Of a stretch of 41,259 bases of DNA, positions 32,788 through 41,049 are shown in pieces. The notes below the pieces were generated by a model. That model was not told the origin of the DNA and made no database searches. It was given only the letters and a program-made list of their open reading frames with translations. The position numbers were made by a program, and so were the translations under genes. This DNA is from Bacteroidales bacterium UBA4788 (GTDB lineage: Bacteria; Bacteroidota; Bacteroidia; Bacteroidales; VadinHA17), in assembly GCA_002402965.1 (NCBI GenBank), contig DHGW01000053.1:9047-50305 (forward strand), in the 5' to 3' direction. Every line of letters starts with the position of its first letter. The first letter of the stretch is position 1.

Positions 32788-33624
32788 ATGAAGCTCAACA
32801 AGAAAAGGCTCTACGAGATAATTTTCGAAGCCGATACAAAGGAAGGCAAGGCTTTTGACTTAACCATCATTGTATTAATTTTCCTTAGTGTACTGCTTGT
32901 GCTGCTCGACAGCATTGCAGAAATCAGGGAGCGGTTTGGCGTTGTGATACACCTTATAGAATGGTTTATCACAGGCATTTTCCTGCTTGAGTATATCCTT
33001 AGGATCTATGTTCTTAACCGGCCTGCCAGGTATATTTTCAGCTTCTACGGCTTAATCGACCTGATGGCAATCCTTCCCAATTTCCTTGGGCTGATCCTCT
33101 CCGGAGGCCAGAGCCTCATGGTTATCAGGGCGGTAAGGCTTCTAAGAGTTTTCCGAATATTCAAGCTGAGCCGCTACACTTCAGCCGGCCGGACGCTGAT
33201 AAAGGCCCTCTACAGGAGCCGGGAGAAGATCTTCATGTTTATCTCGGTCATCGTTACCCTGGTGGTGATCTTCGGAACGATAATGTATCTTGTCGAAGGT
33301 GAGAAGAACGGCTTCACCAGTATCCCCGTCAGCATCTACTGGGCTGTGGTGACACTGACCACAGTGGGCTATGGCGACATCTCCCCGGCGACGGGATTCG
33401 GACAGTTCCTTGCAAGCATTGTGATGATAATGGGTTATGCCATCATTGCCGTGCCAACTGGAATAGTCACCTCCGAGATGATGCGTATGCCTGCTGAAAA
33501 CAACACACAGGTATGCCCGAGTTGCATGTATGACAAACATGATGACGATGCCCGCTATTGCAAGAAGTGCGGCACCGCTCTGGAAGTTGATTCTCCTCCT
33601 GTCGGCCCGGAGAAATACCTTTGA
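32788..33624 (+). CDS. Voltage-gated potassium channel with C-terminal zinc ribbon
   Basis: A 278-aa Kv-type channel. S1-S3 lie within about residues 24-100, and the S4 voltage sensor has Arg every third residue (RAVRLLRVFRIFKLSR, Arg114/117/120/123). S5, pore helix and filter TVGYGD (192-197) follow, then S6 (QFLASIVMIMGYAIIAVPTGIV). Beyond S6 there is a short linker and a zinc ribbon: Cys243-x2-Cys246 and Cys258-x2-Cys261 (CPSCMYD..., YCKKCGTAL). The four subunits should form a K+-selective inner-membrane channel. The cytoplasmic ribbon could sense zinc or redox state or help assembly (inference). It directly follows lemA-htpX. Confidence 0.9.
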   Translation: MKLNKKRLYEIIFEADTKEGKAFDLTIIVLIFLSVLLVLLDSIAEIRERFGVVIHLIEWFITGIFLLEYILRIYVLNRPARYIFSFYGLIDLMAILPNFLGLILSGGQSLMVIRAVRLLRVFRIFKLSRYTSAGRTLIKALYRSREKIFMFISVIVTLVVIFGTIMYLVEGEKNGFTSIPVSIYWAVVTLTTVGYGDISPATGFGQFLASIVMIMGYAIIAVPTGIVTSEMMRMPAENNTQVCPSCMYDKHDDDARYCKKCGTALEVDSPPVGPEKYL

Positions 33625-33717
33625 CCCATCAATTGTTTACAGATCCCTGACCTAAGGCAGTGTATGATGGTCTATAAAAACTGGACAGGAATTTAATAAC
33701 TTTAAAATTTCTGTCAT

Positions 33718-34005
33718 ATGAAAAAGTCAAGAAGGACATTTACAGCTGATTTCAAAGCCAGGATTGCCATAGAGGCAATAAAAGAGATCAAGACCATATC
33801 TGAGCTTGCTCAGATCTATGAGGTTCATCCGAACTTAATCACGCATTGGAAGAAAGAGTTTCCTGCCAATGCGGGGAAAGTTTTCGATACCGGGAAGGAT
33901 GTTTCCTCCGAAGTAAAAAAGCTTAAGGAAGAGAATGAGGACTTGGTCCATCAGATCGGACAATTGTCAGTAGACATAAACTGGTTTAAAAAAAAGGTTT
34001 TATAA
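33718..34005 (+). CDS. IS3-family transposase OrfA (orphan)
   Basis: The 95-aa InsE/OrfA helix-turn-helix half of an IS3-group transposase: RRTFTADFKARIAIEAIKEIKTISELAQIYEVHPNLITHWKKEF, then a leucine-zipper-like coiled coil (VKKLKEENEDLVHQIGQLSVDINWFKKKVL). The frame looks full-length for OrfA, but no OrfB catalytic frame follows. Instead an IstB-type fragment starts about 4 bp after the stop. The element is therefore truncated and cannot transpose itself. The upstream stretch 33660-33690 may include its left end; no matching right end is seen. Confidence 0.88.
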   Translation: MKKSRRTFTADFKARIAIEAIKEIKTISELAQIYEVHPNLITHWKKEFPANAGKVFDTGKDVSSEVKKLKEENEDLVHQIGQLSVDINWFKKKVL

Positions 34006-34008
34006 TAG

Positions 34009-34238
34009 TTTGCCCCGGAAAAGAAACAGGCAGTTCAGCTTTTTAACTTTATAAACCACCTCCACGAAAGGGCTTCATTTATCGTAACAACTAATAAAAG
34101 TCCACAGGAATGGGTGAAAATGCTTGATGATGAAGTCATTGCTACCACTTTGATTGACAGAATACTCTTCCATTGTGGGTGGTAAGGCTATCCGGTAAAA
34201 GCTACAGACTGGAAAACCGGAAAACCATCTTTAACTGA
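34009..34238 (+). pseudogene. IS21-type IstB C-terminal fragment, frameshifted
   Basis: Translation from 34009 gives FAPEKKQAVQLFNFINHLHE, then RASFIVTTNKSPQEW, VKMLDDEVIATTLIDRILFHC, and stops at 34183-34185. Shifting frame recovers LSGKSYRLENRKTIFN to a stop at 34236-34238. This is the end of an IstB helper ATPase (IS21 family), broken by what looks like one missing base near 34177. The N-terminal two thirds, with the Walker motifs, is absent. It abuts the IS3 OrfA, so two unrelated elements were joined here by deletion or insertion. It is too short and too broken to be functional. Confidence 0.85.
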
Positions 34239-34426
34239 GTCTGTCGTTCTTTGTTTTTTTGTATGTTTATCACGAAGAAATGGACATCCTTAATTTGCCA
34301 TTTTTTGTATATTGTAAGTTTCCGGATTGTTTTCGTAAACCAGAAAATTGAGTTGAAAAGTGTAATTTTAAGATGTGAAACTTCGATGAAGACCTGCTAC
34401 CCCGGACACACAGATTGGAACACTTC

Positions 34427-35833
34427 CTAAAAGCTATATTTCATCTTAAACATAAACATATCATAGTTATTCAGTTTCCCAAACAAATTATCTCCTTTTC
34501 CGTTAAAAATTCCGGCAGATAAAGTTATTTCGACATTATCAGTAGCCTTATATGCAATTTCCGGTATGTAAACAATAGCATAATTATCTTTTATTTTGTT
34601 CCAGTCAGCTACAATGAAACCTCCACCGATAGGAGCTATTTTTAGCTTTTCATTGAAAAATTTCTTTTCATATCTTAAAAAGAAATAGTCATTAAGGTTC
34701 TCATTTCCTCTTTCATTAATAAATCCGTGCAAGAATTGAAAGTTAATATATGAACCATCTGCAAAATTGTAATCACCCCCAATTACAAATTTTATATATG
34801 GTTTTGAAGAGTCTAAAAGCAATGAATCCATAGTCACCGGGACAGGCGACATTGGATAAAAAGCCGATAAATCATTTGTCATAATTATGTCCTTTTCAGG
34901 AAGAAATGCAGCAGCTTCTGCCCAAAATCCAATTCCAGCTATGCTTGTTGCCATATCGACTCCAAAAATATGGGTTCGTGAAAATGAAAGTTGTGAGTTT
35001 ATATTAGTTCCTCCCATTGCATCGATGGGGATGAAGGTATTTCTTGTGGCGAAAGGTAATCCGTCATATCCCCAAACATAGCTCAGGGAAAAATCAACTC
35101 CTTTTGCAAAACCTTTAAATTTTAACCCTGCGGTTGAACTTGCACCTAAGTTATATCCTGGCATAAGCAGAGTATCTGAAAATTCATTTAAAACCATGCC
35201 TTGAGGTAATTCCAAATCAGGTGTCAGTGCATTTGAAAAAACGCCGACTGGCATATTTGCAGGCTGGAAAACAGGAATATATACACCCTGTAAAGAGAAG
35301 TCACTGCTAAAGTAATAATTAAGGCTTATAGCATCTGAACCACGATGACGACCGAAATCCAATACATCTTCAAGGTCATAGGGATTAAGGTTATCAGTCG
35401 GATTTAGCTTATCAGCAGTACCCCAGGTAATTCGCTGGCGACCAATTTTTACATCCAAATTCTCAGATAGGAATCCGTACAATTGAACATATGCTTCCCG
35501 GATTTCCAGATTAAATGGGTCAACAATTCCTTTGTTGTATAAATCCACCGATGAGGTAATATTTGGTAAACCTATATTCCGTAACCAAACCTCACCATAG
35601 AATTTCGAACTGTTGGTGATTTTTTTATCTAACCTCATGGTAAGACGATTCTCATTCCATGCCCAATCTTTTTTATCATTGAGCAGGAATCGTTCATCGG
35701 TTAGTAATTCACCGGAGATTTTCAGTCTGCTTTCATCTTGTTCTTGTGATATAACACTACTTTCCTGTGCTCTGACAATATAAGAGTTCGCCAAAAGCAT
35801 AATCATCACTGATGTTAAAGATAAAAGTCTCAT
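34427..35833 (-). CDS. Outer-membrane beta-barrel protein (DUF1302/alginate-export-like)
   Basis: A 468-aa exported protein with a signal peptide (residues 1-22, ending VRAQ) and a terminal Phe (FKMKYSF), the usual outer-membrane insertion signal. The mature part is rich in alternating aromatic strands. The block VKIGRQRITWGTADKLNPTD followed by NLNPYDL (about 125-150) matches the G[RQ]Q..WG..D..NP.D..NPYDL signature seen in DUF1302-type barrels that co-occur with RND permeases and LolA-like carriers. It is the last gene of the six-gene operon, 3 nt after the GT2 stop. I infer it is the outer-membrane receiver or pore for whatever the RND permease and LolA-like protein move. Confidence 0.82.
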   Translation of the reverse strand: MRLLSLTSVMIMLLANSYIVRAQESSVISQEQDESRLKISGELLTDERFLLNDKKDWAWNENRLTMRLDKKITNSSKFYGEVWLRNIGLPNITSSVDLYNKGIVDPFNLEIREAYVQLYGFLSENLDVKIGRQRITWGTADKLNPTDNLNPYDLEDVLDFGRHRGSDAISLNYYFSSDFSLQGVYIPVFQPANMPVGVFSNALTPDLELPQGMVLNEFSDTLLMPGYNLGASSTAGLKFKGFAKGVDFSLSYVWGYDGLPFATRNTFIPIDAMGGTNINSQLSFSRTHIFGVDMATSIAGIGFWAEAAAFLPEKDIIMTNDLSAFYPMSPVPVTMDSLLLDSSKPYIKFVIGGDYNFADGSYINFQFLHGFINERGNENLNDYFFLRYEKKFFNEKLKIAPIGGGFIVADWNKIKDNYAIVYIPEIAYKATDNVEITLSAGIFNGKGDNLFGKLNNYDMFMFKMKYSF

Positions 35834-35836
35834 ATG

Positions 35837-36520
35837 TTATAAGTTATTGATTCTGTTAGTAATAATTTTTGTAATTAAATTTATATTATTCAAAACTATG
35901 AGGGCAATTTGAATTCCCTCGAACATATATTCTCGTACTGCCCTTGATTGATTTGTTTTATTAAATTTTGTGGGGTGTTTTAATCCTTTAAGCTTGACGT
36001 GTTTCACTTTTTTGTTTTGCGACTCATAGTAAAGATTGATAAGAGTCTCAACACCAAATTTTGATTTTTTCATATCGTCAACGATAGGGAGAATATCCAG
36101 TTTTAATACTGCTCTTTGACCTGTGAATTGCTTGAAAGGATTGATGTGGTAATTAATTAGGGTGTCTGTTGGTTGACCAAGAACCATTTCTGCCTCATTC
36201 GTAATAATTGGTTTTATAAGCTGTTGAAAATGCTCACTTGTTAAATTCGATAAATCAGCATCGCAAAAAACAATTATTTCATTACTTGCCCGTTCGATAC
36301 CTATTGCCATTGCAAAGCCTTTCCCTTCATTTTCAGGCAGATGGAAATCAATAATATCCAATTCTTTCTTACAATCAGAAATGATTACTTTTGTTTTATC
36401 GTTAGAACCATCATTGATAACAATAATTTCATCAAAAATCCTGCAATCAGATACAGAAAATAGCATATCTCTGATTGTCTTTTCTTCGTTAAAAGCACAT
36501 ATAACTGCCGTGGATTTCAT
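35837..36520 (-). CDS. Family 2 glycosyltransferase
   Basis: A 227-aa GT-A fold enzyme that transfers a sugar from a nucleotide or lipid-phosphate donor. The N-terminal strand is STAVICAFNEEKTIRDML (2-19), followed by VINDGSNDKT, then the metal-binding DxD (CDADLSN, Asp87 and Asp89). There is no clear transmembrane helix, only a hydrophobic C-terminal stretch (QIALIVLNNINLITKI), so it may be peripheral. It resembles dolichol-phosphate-mannose-synthase-like GT2s. The acceptor is unknown, but its location between patatin and the barrel suggests a lipid. The junctions on both sides are 3 nt. Confidence 0.9.
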   Translation of the reverse strand: MKSTAVICAFNEEKTIRDMLFSVSDCRIFDEIIVINDGSNDKTKVIISDCKKELDIIDFHLPENEGKGFAMAIGIERASNEIIVFCDADLSNLTSEHFQQLIKPIITNEAEMVLGQPTDTLINYHINPFKQFTGQRAVLKLDILPIVDDMKKSKFGVETLINLYYESQNKKVKHVKLKGLKHPTKFNKTNQSRAVREYMFEGIQIALIVLNNINLITKIITNRINNL

Positions 36521-36523
36521 AAT

Positions 36524-37393
36524 TCATGATTTTTTTAAATAATTTGAAATTGCCTCGTTTGCAGCAGTCTCTCCTATCTTTATCAATTCCTCAGCTTTAT
36601 GAAAGTCGAAGGTGTCTGAAGAATCATATGGGATATTAATCAGAATATCAGGTTTGGATAATTCAATATTTTGTTTGGCAATTTTATGAACCATTGCTAA
36701 TGTAGTTGCTTTTAATAGGGAATAATACCCAAGACTTCTCTTGTCTCCAACAGCTATCAGTTTAGAAATATTTTTCAATACTCCTTGAACTATTGTAGGA
36801 TTCTGGTCATGAGTTACCATACCCGGCTTATCTTTCTCATCTGACTTTTCGCCATATAAATTCACAACAACAAGAATATCATTGGTATTTCGAGCCACAT
36901 ACATAAATGGAATTGGATTTAATACCCCCCCATCAACCAGGATTGTATCTCTGTATTTAACAGGAGTTACAACTGTTGGAATAGCTATTGATGCACGGAT
37001 TGCTTCATAAAAGCTACCTGAGTTAAAAACAATTTCTCTCTCATTTATTATATCGGTTGCAATTGCCGCGAAAGGAATATCCATTTCTTCGATATTCATG
37101 TCAGGAATAAATGTTTTCATCTTATCCAATGCTTTCACAGCTTTTAATAATCCATAGGTTGAAATGGTAAAGTCCATGAGTCCCCAGACTGCTCTTCTGT
37201 CCAATGTTTTCATCCAGGCTGTAAATTCCGGCAATTTGTCCATTGCATAAACTCCGCCAATGACAGAGCCTATAGAAGAACCTGCAATAGAGGTTATTTT
37301 AAAATCATTTTTTTTCAAAGTGTTAATTACTCCTATTTGTGCAAGACCCTTTGAACCCCCACTTGATAATACCAATGCGACTGATTTATTCAT
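36524..37393 (-). CDS. Patatin-like phospholipase (RssA/NTE type)
   Basis: A 289-aa serine acyl hydrolase. The oxyanion loop GGSKG is at 12-16, the nucleophile elbow GSSIG at 38-42 (Ser40), and the catalytic Asp in VDGGVLNPIPF (Asp154). Both dyad residues are present, so it should be active on acyl lipids or glycolipids. It has no signal peptide, so it is cytoplasmic or bound to the inner leaflet. In this operon it lies between the acyltransferase and the glycosyltransferase. Deacylation-reacylation of an exported lipid is a fair guess, not shown. A self-defence or anti-phage role is less likely given the lipid-gene company. Confidence 0.92.
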   Translation of the reverse strand: MNKSVALVLSSGGSKGLAQIGVINTLKKNDFKITSIAGSSIGSVIGGVYAMDKLPEFTAWMKTLDRRAVWGLMDFTISTYGLLKAVKALDKMKTFIPDMNIEEMDIPFAAIATDIINEREIVFNSGSFYEAIRASIAIPTVVTPVKYRDTILVDGGVLNPIPFMYVARNTNDILVVVNLYGEKSDEKDKPGMVTHDQNPTIVQGVLKNISKLIAVGDKRSLGYYSLLKATTLAMVHKIAKQNIELSKPDILINIPYDSSDTFDFHKAEELIKIGETAANEAISNYLKKS

Positions 37394-37396
37394 ATT

Positions 37397-37975
37397 TCAG
37401 TTTTCTGACGGGAGTGAAAAATTCCGGTGTACTTTACCTGTAACATCCTTATACATCATATTTAATTGCTCTATTACATTAGTATAATCATCAAGGTCGT
37501 AAATAACACCTTTAATTTCCATTTCTTTTTTTTGGTAATCCAGAGAAGTTACAATAATCGGAACTTTAGCCTTTTTTGCCATATAGTAAAATCCTTTATT
37601 CCATTTAGTTACTTTTCTAATCCATCCTTCCGGAGAAATTACTACATGTAATTCATCAGTATTATTCAAAATCTCAACAACCTGATAAATCGCATTTTTG
37701 TCTTTGACTCCCCTGACAGCCATAGAGCCAAACTTTTTCATAATGATGTTCATTGGAAAGAAGAAAAGTTCCTTTTTTGAAAGGAATAAGTATTTAACAC
37801 CCATTTGGGCAATACCTAATTTCCCGTAGAGTGCATCTGTATGCGCTGTATGAGGTGCAAATATCGTGATTGACTTTTTTATGTCCGGGAAATCACCTTT
37901 GATTTTCCACCCCAAAATATCTTTAAGTAAATATCCTGATATGGTTTTCAATGTTTGTGCTTTATCTTGTAACAA
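37397..37975 (-). CDS. PlsC-like lysophospholipid/glycerol-phosphate acyltransferase
   Basis: A 192-aa membrane-associated acyltransferase that uses acyl-CoA or acyl-ACP. The catalytic HxxxxD is HTAHTD (His42, Asp47), and the acceptor-binding motif is SPEGWIRK (114-121), in place of FPEGTRS. It starts with TTG at 37975 (3 nt after the LolA-like stop), and no better ATG is available upstream of the catalytic motif. The length is typical of the short Bacteroidota PlsC-like clade rather than the classical 240-aa AGPAT. It is probably for a special lipid made or moved by the neighbouring genes. Confidence 0.9.
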   Translation of the reverse strand: MLQDKAQTLKTISGYLLKDILGWKIKGDFPDIKKSITIFAPHTAHTDALYGKLGIAQMGVKYLFLSKKELFFFPMNIIMKKFGSMAVRGVKDKNAIYQVVEILNNTDELHVVISPEGWIRKVTKWNKGFYYMAKKAKVPIIVTSLDYQKKEMEIKGVIYDLDDYTNVIEQLNMMYKDVTGKVHRNFSLPSEN

Positions 37976-37978
37976 AGC

Positions 37979-38716
37979 TTATTGAATTAATTTCCTGACA
38001 GTAAAATCATCATCCGTTAACCCGGTGTCATATTTTACATCTGACATCTGCATTTTGGACTTATGATTTTTCTTTAAATCTGTCATTTCAATTTCCTGAG
38101 CATTCCAGTAATTGCCTACCTTATTAAAAATGTATTTTGCTTCCTTAATCTTTGTATTTCCTTTATCGTAGTACTCCATTAATTCGGGATAATAGTTTGT
38201 ACTATTAATATTTACGACTATTTTGGAATAGTCAGATTGTCCTTTGGGTACTAATTCAAGTACAAACACATTTGTTTCTGTTTTTATTAGTTTAGGATTG
38301 TATTTGTCGGAATATGGCTTTGCTTCCATATCATCATAGGAAAAATCAGTACCGGCAAAATTCTGGCTTTTAACACTGGTAGAAATTCGTCTTTCTTTCC
38401 CAAAAGCAGGAAGATAGAGGTACATCACATCATCAGGAAGAGATAAGACAGCTATGCCGGCTTGAGAGGCTGGTGCCGTGAATCGGAATATCCTTTTATC
38501 ATTTCCCTTTTGCAGAATATTTGCTTCACGTATTTCCTGCTTTCCACTCTTATCGATTAATACAATTTTATTCTTCCCAATCATATCCCTTGGAGAATAC
38601 ATTACATCATCCATTTTTTTCAAAATGGCGTTGGCATCTTGTGCATTTGCAGAGAATACGCTACCTGCTGCAATTAGTCCGAACAGAACTCCCGATTGAA
38701 ATTTCAGCTTTTTCAT
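37979..38716 (-). CDS. LolA-like outer membrane lipoprotein-sorting/lipid carrier protein
   Basis: A 245-aa periplasmic protein with a signal peptide (about 1-25, ending SANAQ). The mature part has the family layout: DANAILKKMDDVMYSPRDMIGKNKIVLIDKSG, then IFRFTAPASQAGIAVLSLPDDVMYLYLPAFGKERRIS, and FAGTDFSYDDMEA. This is the outer-membrane lipoprotein-sorting (LolA-like) fold that often accompanies RND/MMPL permeases, and here it is the gene immediately after one (24 nt). It would accept a hydrophobic substrate from the permease and carry it across the periplasm (inference). It is not the housekeeping LolA, which normally pairs with LolCDE. Confidence 0.88.
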   Translation of the reverse strand: MKKLKFQSGVLFGLIAAGSVFSANAQDANAILKKMDDVMYSPRDMIGKNKIVLIDKSGKQEIREANILQKGNDKRIFRFTAPASQAGIAVLSLPDDVMYLYLPAFGKERRISTSVKSQNFAGTDFSYDDMEAKPYSDKYNPKLIKTETNVFVLELVPKGQSDYSKIVVNINSTNYYPELMEYYDKGNTKIKEAKYIFNKVGNYWNAQEIEMTDLKKNHKSKMQMSDVKYDTGLTDDDFTVRKLIQ

Positions 38717-38740
38717 TTTGACTATTTAATAGGTTATAAA

Positions 38741-40996
38741 TTAAGATTTAATATTCTGCTTTTTTCTGTCTGCAAGAATTAATATTACCGGTAAAAGTGT
38801 CAATGACCCAAGCCCTGAACCAACCATGCTAAGCGCCAGGAGCATCCCAAAATTTTGTAATGGCACTATTTGTGAAAACAGCAACACCAAAAATCCAGCC
38901 GCCACAGAAATGACATTAATAACAACTGCTTTTCCGCCTTTAATAATTGCGTCTTCAATAGCAATGTTTACATCTCCCGTTTCTCTAAGTAAATGGTTGT
39001 AATGTGATATAACATGTATTGAATAATCAATGCCAATACCAAGTGTAATACTTGCTACAAGGACAGTTACTATATCAAGAGAAATTCCTGCGAATCCCAT
39101 GAAGCCAAACAGGATTGCAGCAGTTGATATAATCGGTATTGTTGCATATACTCCCTGTTTAAAAGAACGCATCATTATGCCTACAATAAGAAGAACCATT
39201 AATATTGCTAATACCAGACTACTGAATTGACTTTGAAGTAGGCTCTTGTTCAGTTTGTTATAAACCGAAGGCATTCCGGATACACTTATTTCACAATCAA
39301 CAGTTGAGTTTTCCTTTACAAATTCATCCATGTATTTAACAAAGTCCGTCATTGATTTACTTTCAACTGATGCAAACTTTGATTGTATTATACCTTCGTC
39401 ACGATCTGATGTAACTAATTGTGGCATGATTTCCTGTCCATCAAGTAAAAACCATAACTGTTCTATTTTGGCTTTTTCGTCAGGAATTTTTTTCCCTTCA
39501 CCCATAATATCGTTCATCTCTTGAATAAGGTCGGCAACAGATTGCGTAGTAGTGATATCCGGAAATTGTTTCATGTAATTCTGTGCCTTTACCATGGTTT
39601 TTAATACATCAGGACTTTGCATATCACCTTTAATAACAACAAAAACCGGCAATGACCCCCCGAACTTTTTCTGCAATATATCTTCAGATACTCTTGTGGG
39701 ATTATCTTTTTTGAAATAATCAGCCATGTTTACACTTGTCTTGATAAATGACATTCCAACAATACTTAATACAATTAAAGCACCCCATGCAGTAAGGGTA
39801 TATTTTGGATGTTTGAATAAAAGGGATACAAGCGGTTTTAAAGCTTTGTCAGATAAAAGAGATTTCTTCTCAATTCCTGTTTTATTATTTTCCTTCTTTC
39901 TATTGGCTGGCAAAGCTGCAATGACTGCGGGTACAAAAGTTAAAGATAAGAGTAATGAAAATGCAATTCCCAGTGAGGTGAATATCCCAAAATCACGAAT
40001 CAATGTAAGGTATGAACCAAAAATGAATGAGGCGAATCCAATTGCAGTTGTTGCTGCCGCTAAAAAAACAGGTAAGACTATATATGACAGTGCCTTTGTC
40101 ACATTTGTTTTATTAGAACCATCTTTGGTTTGATTTATACGATTCAAAACATGTATTGTATATGCACTGCCAACTGCAAGTAAAATAATTGGTATTTCGT
40201 TGGAAACCATTGTTAGTTCAAAACCGGATAAAACCAAAATGCCAAGTGTCCAGACAACAGCAATTCCGGCTGTAAGCAATGGCAGAATAGTCCCGCTTAT
40301 CGAGCGAAAACTCAGAAGCAATACAAGAGCAATTAGCAGAATCACCAGAGGTAAAAGCCAGATAATGTCAGCTAAAATTAAGTCAGAGATATCATTCATC
40401 ATCATAGGTAATCCACCGAAATACAGTTTTTCAGGCAGATTCAGAGCTTCAATTTTTTCTTTTACGTTTTTTGCAACAGCTTGTTTGTCAGCATCGTTAA
40501 GTATTGTAAACATGATTAAAGTTGCTGTACCATCATCAGAGACAATTGCCCCTTTATACATATCCTTTGAAAAAACATATGCTTTTAAGCTGTCTAACTG
40601 TGTCTTCGAATTGGGTAAATTATACTCATCTACCAGTCTGCCTATATCAATGCCACCATTATCATTCTTAATATCAATTATGTTGGTAAGACTTGTTACT
40701 GTTGATATGCCATGGGTGATTTTAATACTGTCAGTGATTTGTTTTACATGCTGTAAAACTTCTGCATTAAAAATGTCATCTGTTTCTAAAACAATCATCC
40801 CCATATCATTTCCGCCAAATTGAGTTCCCACTTTTTTGTATAAAGAAGCTGCGGGGTCATCATCGGGTAATGAACTTATTAAATCGGAATTAATTTTCAG
40901 GTTTGTAATTTGATAGCCAAAGACTATAGTTAGCGCTAATGTTGTTATTATTATTAACCACCTGAATTTCACAACTGATTCTGCAAATTTCCCCAT
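38741..40996 (-). CDS. RND/MMPL-family permease
   Basis: A 751-aa inner-membrane transporter with two symmetric halves. Each half has one lone TM helix, a periplasmic porter domain and a five-helix bundle: the first helix is at about 13-30, the first bundle at about 205-365, the second helix near 405, and the second bundle at about 590-745. The signature GIGIDYSIHVISHYNHLLRE, with the Asp in TM, is typical of MmpL/HpnN/YdfJ-like hydrophobe transporters, not of tripartite AcrB drug pumps, which are about 1030 aa. Lipid or hopanoid-like cargo is the usual assignment. It is the first gene of the operon, with only 53 bp to the neighbouring transposase end, so the promoter is either very short or supplied by the IS. 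Confidence 0.92.
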   Translation of the reverse strand: MGKFAESVVKFRWLIIITTLALTIVFGYQITNLKINSDLISSLPDDDPAASLYKKVGTQFGGNDMGMIVLETDDIFNAEVLQHVKQITDSIKITHGISTVTSLTNIIDIKNDNGGIDIGRLVDEYNLPNSKTQLDSLKAYVFSKDMYKGAIVSDDGTATLIMFTILNDADKQAVAKNVKEKIEALNLPEKLYFGGLPMMMNDISDLILADIIWLLPLVILLIALVLLLSFRSISGTILPLLTAGIAVVWTLGILVLSGFELTMVSNEIPIILLAVGSAYTIHVLNRINQTKDGSNKTNVTKALSYIVLPVFLAAATTAIGFASFIFGSYLTLIRDFGIFTSLGIAFSLLLSLTFVPAVIAALPANRKKENNKTGIEKKSLLSDKALKPLVSLLFKHPKYTLTAWGALIVLSIVGMSFIKTSVNMADYFKKDNPTRVSEDILQKKFGGSLPVFVVIKGDMQSPDVLKTMVKAQNYMKQFPDITTTQSVADLIQEMNDIMGEGKKIPDEKAKIEQLWFLLDGQEIMPQLVTSDRDEGIIQSKFASVESKSMTDFVKYMDEFVKENSTVDCEISVSGMPSVYNKLNKSLLQSQFSSLVLAILMVLLIVGIMMRSFKQGVYATIPIISTAAILFGFMGFAGISLDIVTVLVASITLGIGIDYSIHVISHYNHLLRETGDVNIAIEDAIIKGGKAVVINVISVAAGFLVLLFSQIVPLQNFGMLLALSMVGSGLGSLTLLPVILILADRKKQNIKS

Positions 40997-41049
40997 ATTA
41001 TTTAAATTATTAATTGAATAATTAGTCGACCCTTAACAAGTCTTGTTTT

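Noticed and set aside
34239..34426. Possible remaining IS sequence or small gene after the IstB fragment
   Set aside because: No reading frame or matching terminal inverted repeat could be identified; it is probably decayed IS DNA, but I cannot support a call.
36524..37393. Patatin as a CBASS-type anti-phage effector
   Set aside because: No cyclase, sensor or nuclease partner nearby; the gene is embedded in a lipid/transport operon with 3-nt junctions.
38741..40996. RND drug-efflux pump
   Set aside because: The length (751 aa) and GIGIDYSIH signature fit the MMPL branch; no membrane-fusion protein or TolC partner is encoded.
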